Shown: one piece after another, positions 7,629 through 13,737 of the stretch
Layout: each line of letters begins with the position of its first letter
How positions within the stretch are numbered: position 1 is the first letter of the stretch
NCBI GenBank assembly: GCA_035628035.1
Contig: DASPKS010000027.1
Span: 1-29,814 of the forward strand
Reading direction: 5' to 3'
Source of the DNA: DASPKS01 sp035628035
GTDB lineage: Bacteria; Bacteroidota; Rhodothermia; Rhodothermales; Rubricoccaceae
Length of the DNA: 29,814 nt
Position numbers and translations under genes: made by a program
The notes under the pieces: model-generated
Database searches by the model: none
Told to the model about the DNA's origin: nothing
What the model saw: the letters and a program-made list of their open reading frames with translations, nothing else

Positions 7629-9380
7629 GTGACCCCCTTCGCCGAGCTGGCGCGCGGCGAGGCGGCCGTCGTCTACAAGGGCTACCAGCGCCCGCCCGGG
7701 CGGACGGTCCTCCTCAAGGTGCTCACCCCCGAAGCCGCCGCCGACGAGGCGCTCGTGGCGTGGTTCGAGGGCGAGGCCCGCGCCCTAGGCGAGGTGCAGC
7801 ACCCCAACGTGGTCGAGGTGTTCGAGGCCGGCCGCGCCGACGGCCGCCCGTACTACGTGGCCGAGTTCGTCGAGGGGCTCTCGCTGGCGGCGCTGCTGGC
7901 CGACGGGCCGCTCCCGCCCGCGCTCGCGGCCTACGTCGCGGCGGAGGCGGCGCGGGGGCTCGCCGCCGCCCACGCCCGCGGCCTCCTCCACCGCGACCTC
8001 AAGCCGGCCAACGTCCTCGTGGGCCACGACGGCCGCGTGAAGCTGGCCGACTTCGGCCTCGCCACGCGCGTGGCCGCCGACGGCGGCGACGGCGCCCCCG
8101 CGGCGATCCCCGACGTTCGCGGCACGCTGGGCTACCTCGCGCCGGAGACCGTGCGCGGCGAGGCGGCCGGACCGGCCGCCGACCTCTTCGCGCTGGGTGC
8201 CACCCTTGCCGAGGCGCTCACGGGGCGGCCTCCCTTCCCGACGGGCGCGGCGGGGCCGGCACTCAACGCGGTGCTCCACCACGACCCCGTGCCGGCGCTC
8301 CAGGCCGACCTCCGCCTTCCTGAAGCGCTCGTGGTGGTGTGCACCCGCCTCCTCGCCAAGCGTCCGGAGGACCGCTTCCCCTCCGCCGCCGAGGCGGCTG
8401 CCGCCCTCGAGACCTGCTGCGGCATCGTCGGTGCGGAGGGCCTCGCCGCTTTCCTGGAAGACCCGGCCTCCTGGCGCGCTGCGCAGCCCTTCGAGGAACG
8501 AGTAGGGGAAGGGCTGTCTGGCCTGCCCGCCTCCTTCGTAGTGGGCGAGCCGACAGCGGGGATTCCCGCGGCGGTGCCCGTGCCTGCGCGCCCGTTCGTG
8601 CCCATGCGACGGGCGGCGGGGATGGGCGTCGTCGCGGCCGTGCTCGTCGGCATCGTCGCGCTCGCTATGTCGGCCGTGCGAGAAGGGCCGGATCGGGAGG
8701 CGACTGTTCTGCCCGCCGAGCCCGTGCTCGTCACCGAGATCCCCGCACCCGACAGCCTCGGCCCCCCGGCAACCGCTCCGGACCAACCGCCGCCGACGCC
8801 GCAACCGCTCCTCCCTCCAGACGCGGCCCCCCCAACGGCGCAGGAGGACCCCCCGGTCCCGGTGCCCTCGGGTGAGCCCGAACCCACGCCGCCGCGCTCC
8901 GACCCCCCGCCCGAGGATCCCATCGAGCCGCGGCCCGACACCCGCCCCGGCGTCGTCGTGGTCCGTGCCGAGCCGTGGGCAGAGGTGACGATCAACGGAG
9001 CCCCGGTGGGGCAGACCCCCGTCCGGCGCGAGCTGGCGCCAGGGATGTACCGAATCGTCCTCCGCAACCCGCGTTTCCCCGAGTACGCAACGAGTGTCAC
9101 GGTTCGGCCGGGCGAAGAGACGCCCGTGCCCGTCTCGCTCTGGCAGCAGGTCGGGCAGGTGTGGTTCGAGGTCAGCCCCTGGGCGGAGGTGTCGGTAGAT
9201 GGGCAGGTAATGGGGACGATCCCCCCGCAGACGAGCCCGCTCCCGCTTGCGCCCGGTGCGCACGCCGTGCGCCTTCGCCACCCCACCTTGGGCACGCACA
9301 ACGCCACCATCGAGGTCGCAGCGGGGCAGCGGTACACGTTCCGGTACAACCTCACGCAACTCCTCGGCGGGAGCCCTTAA
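7629..9380 (+). CDS. Membrane Ser/Thr protein kinase with two PEGA domains
   Basis: 583 residues from a GTG start. No in-frame ATG exists upstream, and the next Met is residue 326, so a non-ATG start is required. The kinase domain spans about 3-265: Lys30 (VLLK), Glu49 in the C helix, catalytic loop HRDLKPAN (121-128), DFG (141-143), APE (171-173). The glycine-rich loop is degenerate: LARGEAAVVY keeps only the middle Gly. One membrane helix (about 330-350) is followed by a Pro-rich linker of about 90 residues and two PEGA domains (441-504 and 511-575; PWAEVTINGAPVGQTP, PWAEVSVDGQVMGTIP). PEGA domains are envelope-facing beta modules, so the kinase is cytoplasmic with an external sensor. It may act on the adjacent sigma54 activator, but only gene order suggests this. 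Confidence 0.9.
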   Translation: MTPFAELARGEAAVVYKGYQRPPGRTVLLKVLTPEAAADEALVAWFEGEARALGEVQHPNVVEVFEAGRADGRPYYVAEFVEGLSLAALLADGPLPPALAAYVAAEAARGLAAAHARGLLHRDLKPANVLVGHDGRVKLADFGLATRVAADGGDGAPAAIPDVRGTLGYLAPETVRGEAAGPAADLFALGATLAEALTGRPPFPTGAAGPALNAVLHHDPVPALQADLRLPEALVVVCTRLLAKRPEDRFPSAAEAAAALETCCGIVGAEGLAAFLEDPASWRAAQPFEERVGEGLSGLPASFVVGEPTAGIPAAVPVPARPFVPMRRAAGMGVVAAVLVGIVALAMSAVREGPDREATVLPAEPVLVTEIPAPDSLGPPATAPDQPPPTPQPLLPPDAAPPTAQEDPPVPVPSGEPEPTPPRSDPPPEDPIEPRPDTRPGVVVVRAEPWAEVTINGAPVGQTPVRRELAPGMYRIVLRNPRFPEYATSVTVRPGEETPVPVSLWQQVGQVWFEVSPWAEVSVDGQVMGTIPPQTSPLPLAPGAHAVRLRHPTLGTHNATIEVAAGQRYTFRYNLTQLLGGSP

Positions 9381-9450
9381 AGAAGCGGGTTCCCCGCATG
9401 AACTGGAACGGCGCTTGCGGCTGTCTCCAGGCCCCTCACACTCCCCTGCC

Positions 9451-10683
9451 ATGAACGTTCGCCACTGCTTCCTCGCCGTGCTCGTCCTGCTTGTGGGGAC
9501 CGGCGCCCGCGCACAGGGCTGGCAGGAGCTCGCGCCGATGCCGACGGCCCGCTACGGGGCCGCCATCGCCGTCCTCGACGACTTCGTCTTCATCATGGGC
9601 GGGCGTAGCGCCTCGGGCCAGGTGCTCGACACCGGCCACTACTACGAGGTCTCCACGAACTCGTGGACGCCCATCGCACAGCTCCGCCGCCCGCGCGTGA
9701 ACGCCGCTGCGGCCCCCTTCTTCGGGCGGATCCTCCTCATCGGGGGGCGCGACGACGAGGGCGAGGTGCGCAATGACGTGGACGACTACGACCCCCAACT
9801 CGACGACTGGGAGGGGTTCTTCGACGACCTCAACTACGAGCGCGAAGGGCCCGCCGCCTTCACCATCGACAATGAGGTATACGTTTTCGGCGGGTCCGAC
9901 GCCGCCGGCACCTTCCGAGGCGACTGCGAGTATTTCTCGTTGTCGGGCGAGTGGGAGCCCTATACGCCGTGGTCACTCAGCGAGCCCCGCGCGGCCTTCG
10001 GAGCGGTGCCCGACCTCACCGGGGTGACCGTCTTCGGGGGGTTCAGCCAGTTCGGACCTCTCGCCGACGCGGAGCGGTACGAGCCCGGCGTGGGGGGCAC
10101 CCCCATTGCCCCGCTGCCCGAGGCGAGGGGTGCACTCGCGAGCGCGGGCGATGGCACGCGCGTGTTCGCCATCGGCGGGCGGAACGCGGCGGGCCAGGTG
10201 GTATCCCGCGTGGATGTGTACGTCCCCTCGCAGAATCAGTGGGTGACCACGACGCCACTGCCGCAGCCGCGCGAGGGCGCCGTCGCCGCCGTCGTCGGTG
10301 AGTGGCTCTACGTCTTCGGCGGCCGCGACGCGGCGGGGAACGTGCTCACGAGCACGATCGCGCTCCGGCACACGACGGCCAGCGAGGACGAGACGCCAGG
10401 CTCGGCCGCGCTCGCGCTCATGGAGCCCCACCCGAACCCGTTCCACGACCGCACCCGGGTCGAACTGGAGGTGGCCGCTCCGGGCGTGGTCCTCGCCGAG
10501 GTGTTCGACGCGCTCGGCCGCCGCGTGGCTGTGCTCTCGGATGGGCCGCTGGGCGCAGGCCGCCACACGCTTACGTGGAACGGCGCCGCGTCTGACGGGC
10601 GGCCACTCGCGGCGGGCGTCTATCTTGTCCGCGTGCGCCAGGGCGTGCACACCGCCGCTCGCCGTCTCACGCTCGTCCGCTAG
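9451..10683 (+). CDS. Secreted kelch beta-propeller with T9SS type A sorting domain
   Basis: 410 residues from ATG 9451. An in-frame ATG at 9247 lies inside the kinase gene and would remove the signal peptide from the N-terminus. Signal peptide 1-21, cleavage ARA|Q. Six kelch repeats (about 22-315) are visible from recurring GG-R/S motifs such as VFIMGGRSASG, ILLIGGRDDEG, VYVFGGSDAAG, VTVFGGFSQFG, VFAIGGRNAAG and LYVFGGRDAAG, which should form one propeller. Residues about 318-410 are a T9SS type A domain (PNPF, VFDALGRRVAVL, AAGVYLVRV, ending LTLVR). This copy contains a TWNGAASDG stretch as in FlgD-like sorting domains and is the most divergent in the window. Cleavage of the domain and release or surface anchoring is expected. 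The TTG-started next gene begins 3 nt after its stop. Confidence 0.9.
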   Translation: MNVRHCFLAVLVLLVGTGARAQGWQELAPMPTARYGAAIAVLDDFVFIMGGRSASGQVLDTGHYYEVSTNSWTPIAQLRRPRVNAAAAPFFGRILLIGGRDDEGEVRNDVDDYDPQLDDWEGFFDDLNYEREGPAAFTIDNEVYVFGGSDAAGTFRGDCEYFSLSGEWEPYTPWSLSEPRAAFGAVPDLTGVTVFGGFSQFGPLADAERYEPGVGGTPIAPLPEARGALASAGDGTRVFAIGGRNAAGQVVSRVDVYVPSQNQWVTTTPLPQPREGAVAAVVGEWLYVFGGRDAAGNVLTSTIALRHTTASEDETPGSAALALMEPHPNPFHDRTRVELEVAAPGVVLAEVFDALGRRVAVLSDGPLGAGRHTLTWNGAASDGRPLAAGVYLVRVRQGVHTAARRLTLVR

Positions 10684-10686
10684 CCC

Positions 10687-11490
10687 TTGCTGGTTATCCT
10701 GCGCCGCCTCGCCGCCGCGCTCGCCCTCACCGCGGGGGGGACGTGGTGCGCCGCCCAGCCGGGCGCCGACCCCTCGACGGTGGTGGCGCAGGTGGAGTCG
10801 GCGTACCAGCGGCTGGAGTACGCGGAGGCCGAGGCGCTCGCGCGGCAGGCCCTCGCCAACTTCTCTGTGTTCACGCCCGACCAGATCGTCCGCCTCCGGA
10901 CGACGCTCGGGCTGATCTACTTCGCGCGGAACGAGACGACCGAGGCCGCCGAGCAATTCCGCTTCGCCCTTTCGGTCAACCCGAACCTCGCGCTCGATCC
11001 GCTCCTCGTCTCGCCCACCACGATCGCTTTCTTCGAGACGACGAAGGAGGCGTTCCTCCGCGAGCGGCAGACGGGCCACGCGGGTGAGGCCGTCACGCGG
11101 TTCATCGTGGTCAACGACGCGCGGCCCGGGGCAACGTGGCGCTCGCTTGTGCTCCCCGGCTGGGGCCAGCGCCACCGCGGTGCACGCACGAAGGGGTGGC
11201 TGCTCACGGGCGCGGCCGTCGCGACGCTCGGCGGCGGGCTGGGCGCACACGTGGAGCGGCAGCGCGCCCGGCGTGCGTACCTCGAGGAGCAGGACCCCGC
11301 GCTGATCGAGGACCGCTACCAGACGTACCGCACGTGGCACAACGTGCGCGGTGGGCTCTTCCTGGGCGCGGCGGCCGTGTGGGCCTACGCCGCCGTCGAC
11401 GCCCTCGTCGTGCGCGGGGCGGTGCCGGAGGGAGCGCCGGTCGAGGTCACGCCGGGCGGGGCGGGTCTCCAGCTCCGCTGGCGGTTCTAG
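10687..11490 (+). CDS. TPR protein with DUF5683-like membrane region
   Basis: 267 residues read from TTG at 10687. The frame contains no ATG anywhere before the stop, so a non-ATG start is certain if the gene is expressed; coupling to the kelch gene (3-nt gap) fits. The N-terminus is hydrophobic with possible cleavage CAA|Q (about residue 23). Residues about 30-115 form helical TPR-like repeats (VESAYQRLEYAEAEALARQAL, EAAEQFRFALSVNPNLALDP). From about 145 the stretch PGWGQRHRGARTKGWLLTGAA, then a second hydrophobic segment after HNVRGG, resembles the two-helix DUF5683 family of Bacteroidota envelope proteins. A short beta-like tail (GLQLRWRF) could be outer-membrane associated. Function unknown; its neighbour suggests a link to secreted protein handling. 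Confidence 0.75.
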   Translation: MLVILRRLAAALALTAGGTWCAAQPGADPSTVVAQVESAYQRLEYAEAEALARQALANFSVFTPDQIVRLRTTLGLIYFARNETTEAAEQFRFALSVNPNLALDPLLVSPTTIAFFETTKEAFLRERQTGHAGEAVTRFIVVNDARPGATWRSLVLPGWGQRHRGARTKGWLLTGAAVATLGGGLGAHVERQRARRAYLEEQDPALIEDRYQTYRTWHNVRGGLFLGAAAVWAYAAVDALVVRGAVPEGAPVEVTPGGAGLQLRWRF

Positions 11491-11519
11491 CGCGCGCTCA
11501 CCTGCGGGAAAGGACGTTC

Positions 11520-11783
11520 TCAATTACACGTGCAGCCGGAGAACGTCGAGCCGGAGGGACAGTGGCCCTGCTGGTTGCTGGGATCTCGCTGGCACTGCTG
11601 CCGAGCGTCCTCGCGCGTAGAGGCGACATACATCCTCGTGCCTCCTTCCTCGCGATCATCCCCTGGGCCATAGTTACAGTACCTCCTACAATCCCATTGG
11701 CCTTCTTCATCGCACGAGAGCATCGTGCCGCTCGCTGCGAGGAGCACAGCCATCCCGAAAAGGGGTGCGAGGGGTCGTTTCAT
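11520..11783 (-). CDS. Small Cys-rich probable lipoprotein
   Basis: 87 residues from ATG 11783-11781. The start is chosen because a strong AGGAGG lies 7 nt upstream, unusual for this window, and because the longer in-frame reading has no signal sequence. The N-terminus MKRPLAPLFGMAVLLAASG leads to MLSC, a weak lipobox with Cys24 as the likely lipidated residue. The remaining 63 residues are hydrophilic and contain six more Cys, enough for three disulfides in a compact knot-like fold (inference). It ends GCTCN. It converges on the TPR gene with a 29-bp gap and stands alone on this strand, with its own candidate promoter. I do not recognise the family. Possible roles include a small surface or stress-related envelope protein; none is shown by the sequence. 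Confidence 0.65.
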   Translation of the reverse strand: MKRPLAPLFGMAVLLAASGTMLSCDEEGQWDCRRYCNYGPGDDREEGGTRMYVASTREDARQQCQRDPSNQQGHCPSGSTFSGCTCN

Positions 11784-11851
11784 GGCATGACCTCCTGGTG
11801 GACAGTCCCCACCAAAGGCCGCCTCCGGCCACGCACCGGCAGCGGCCAACG

Positions 11852-11882
11852 AGAAGGTAGGCGGTACCCCTGAATAATCAAA
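11852..11882 (-). promoter_or_regulatory. Candidate Bacteroidota-type promoter for the Cys-rich lipoprotein
   Basis: On the minus strand TTTG (11882-11879) is followed by exactly 19 nt and then TACCTTCT (11859-11852). The Bacteroidota housekeeping consensus is TTTG, about 19-21 nt, TAnnTTTG, so -33, spacing and the first six bases of -7 fit. Transcription would start near 11846, leaving a leader of about 60 nt containing the AGGAGG site. Confidence 0.4.
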
Positions 11883-12202
11883 GGGCGCACCACCCCCGCG
11901 TCCGGTACGCGGACGCTCAGCACGCGCCGCGCGCAGCTCGCGAACGCGGAACCTCCACGCCACTTGGGACCGTTGGCGAGGGCAGACGGGCTCCGACGTG
12001 ATCGGGCACAGCGTCACGCTGGTACGCTCGTCCTTAGGACGATTACCGACGTCGCGGCAACACGAGCGCGTCCGGCACGGCGCGCCGCGCGGCGGCCCTG
12101 CTGCAGCGGATCCTTCCTTCTACGCCAGCCTGCCCGAGCCTCCGCGCGGGCGGGGAGCCCCGGCCCCCCCCTCTTCACCTGCACTTCTCCCTAAGGACCC
12201 GC

Positions 12203-12316
12203 GTGCCGCGCCACGCTCCCCGCGCGCGGCACACGGCTTGTCTAACTCCCCCGCAGCGTCCCTGAGACGCTGGCTGGACCGCTCGCCCCTGCGCGCAGTG
12301 CACATCGCGCGCAGGG
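12203..12316 (+). other. Three consecutive perfect hairpins
   Basis: Stem 1 pairs GTGCCGCGC (12203-12211) with GCGCGGCAC (12224-12232), 9 bp with a 12-nt loop. Stem 2 pairs CAGCGTC (12254-12260) with GACGCTG (12266-12272), 7 bp with a 5-nt loop. Stem 3 pairs CCCTGCGCGC (12287-12296) with GCGCGCAGGG (12307-12316), 10 bp with loop AGTGCACATC. No T-run follows any of them, so they are not standard intrinsic terminators. They could be a structured leader, regulatory RNA or protein-binding sites. Confidence 0.45.
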
Positions 12317-12359
12317 TGTGCGCCATCAGGTTCTGCGACCGCTCTATTCCTCCTCAAGC

Positions 12360-13688
12360 ATGGCCTGGCTACTCCGCTCCTTCGCGCTCATCGGGCTCCT
12401 CGTGCCGACGGCTTCGGCACAGCCCTTCGAGATCGTCCCGACGCCGAACCCGAGCCCGGACTGGAACCTCTTCCGGGGGGTCGGCGGCACCTCCGACGCC
12501 AACGTCTGGGCCGTCGGCGACATGCGGGCCGGCGTGCTCCGCCACCTCCTCTTCCACTGGGACGGCGCCGGGTGGACCGAGGCCCCCGCGCCCCACGTCA
12601 ACAACGACGACCACATCCTCTTCGGGGTCACCGCTGCCGCCCCAGACGCGGCGTGGGCAGGCGGGCTCTACAGCGGCACGGGCTCGCTCGCGAGCGGCTA
12701 CATCCTCCGCTGGAACGGGAGCGAATGGACGCTCGACTTCAACCGGCCCGGCTGGCCCATCGCCGACCTCCACGCCGTCGGCGCGAACGACGTGTGGGCC
12801 GTCGGCGGGACCAACGACGTCCGCCCGACCCCGGCCCTCGCGCTCCACTGGGACGGCTCGGGGTGGACCCGCATTGACCCGCCCGTCGTGGGGAACCGCG
12901 ACCACTGGCTGGAGGCCGTCCACGCCAGCGCCCCCGACAACGTGTGGGCCGTCGGGTACTACCGCACGCTCGTGCCGGCGGGGCGTTTCCCGTACGTCGT
13001 TCGCTGGGACGGCAGCGCGTGGCAGGAAGTCCCGATGCCAGGCGCCGGCATCCTGAGCCTCATCGCCGTCATCACCTTCGGCCCCGACGACACCTGGGTA
13101 ACCCTCGACGCGGAGAACACCTGGCACTGGGATGGGAGCGGCTGGACGGAGTACCCCGTCTCGATCGGCTCGTTCGCCGGCCGAGCGTCGAACGACATCT
13201 ACGGGTTCTCGGGCGACGACGTCTACCACTGGGACGGCCAAGCGTGGACGCCCGTGCAAACCCTCACCGGGCTCTCCAGCCCGAGCTTCCGCAACAGCGC
13301 TATCGCCCTCCCGGACGGGGCGGTATGGGCCGTAGGCCGCACCATCGAGCCCGACGGCCGCTTCCGAACGCTCGCGGTGCGCAAGCCGGCGTCCGCTACG
13401 GGAGCGGAGCCGGGGGTGCCTACCAGCGCCCTCGCGTTGTCGGCGCCGTGGCCGAACCCCTCGCGAGGCGGAGCCCGCTTCACCCTCGCGCTCGTCGACG
13501 CGCAGCCGCTCACGGTCGCCCTCTACGACGCGCTCGGGCGCCGCGTCGCCACGCTCCACGAAGGCGCGCTCGCCGCGGGCGCCCACGCGTTCGCGATCGA
13601 TGGCGCGAGCCTCCCCAGCGGGGCCTACTTCCTCCGCGTTACCGGCCCTGGCGTCTCGGCCGTGCGGGCGGTCTCCCTCGTTCGCTGA
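12360..13688 (+). CDS. Secreted seven-repeat W-D-G-x-x-W propeller with T9SS sorting domain
   Basis: 442 residues from ATG 12360, which places the signal peptide (1-21, ASA|Q) at the very N-terminus; an in-frame ATG 42 nt upstream would bury it. Residues about 35-345 hold seven repeats. Each opens with an NDVWAVG-like strand (DANVWAVG, DAAWAGG, NDVWAVG, DNVWAVG, DDTWVTL, NDIYGFS, GAVWAVG), and the first six close with HWDGSGWT-like motifs. The pattern predicts a single seven-bladed propeller. The T9SS type A domain occupies about 356-442 (LSAPWPNPSRG, LYDALGRRVATLHEG, LPSGAYFLRVTG, ending VSLVR). No catalytic residues were recognised; a binding or display role is likely. It is the first gene of a tightly packed run, with the next gene 49 bp downstream. 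Confidence 0.88.
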   Translation: MAWLLRSFALIGLLVPTASAQPFEIVPTPNPSPDWNLFRGVGGTSDANVWAVGDMRAGVLRHLLFHWDGAGWTEAPAPHVNNDDHILFGVTAAAPDAAWAGGLYSGTGSLASGYILRWNGSEWTLDFNRPGWPIADLHAVGANDVWAVGGTNDVRPTPALALHWDGSGWTRIDPPVVGNRDHWLEAVHASAPDNVWAVGYYRTLVPAGRFPYVVRWDGSAWQEVPMPGAGILSLIAVITFGPDDTWVTLDAENTWHWDGSGWTEYPVSIGSFAGRASNDIYGFSGDDVYHWDGQAWTPVQTLTGLSSPSFRNSAIALPDGAVWAVGRTIEPDGRFRTLAVRKPASATGAEPGVPTSALALSAPWPNPSRGGARFTLALVDAQPLTVALYDALGRRVATLHEGALAAGAHAFAIDGASLPSGAYFLRVTGPGVSAVRAVSLVR

Positions 13689-13737
13689 GCCCTCACCGCT
13701 TCCGATCCCCTCGCTCAGACTAGGCATCGCCACCACA

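Larger units (their letters stand above)
11784..12359. other. 576-bp gene-free interval rich in inverted repeats
   Basis: No reading frame here has a signal peptide, recognisable motif or sensible start. The left end holds the promoter and leader of the minus-strand lipoprotein. Inverted repeats include GCGTCCG/CGGACGC (11898-11916), the quasi-palindrome CGTCCTTAGGACG (12029-12041) and three consecutive hairpins at 12203-12316. The latter sit 44-157 bp before the start of the propeller gene at 12360, so the region probably contains the promoter or leader of the propeller array, or a structured RNA. Confidence 0.5.

Noticed and set aside
9385..9397. GCGGG-TTC-CCCGC hairpin after the kinase gene
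   Set aside because: A 5-bp stem with no T-run is expected often by chance at this GC content.
11998..13056. 352-codon plus-strand frame beginning in the gene-free interval
   Set aside because: Its second half is the wrong frame of the 12360 gene and its first half is Pro/Arg/Ser-rich without a signal peptide.
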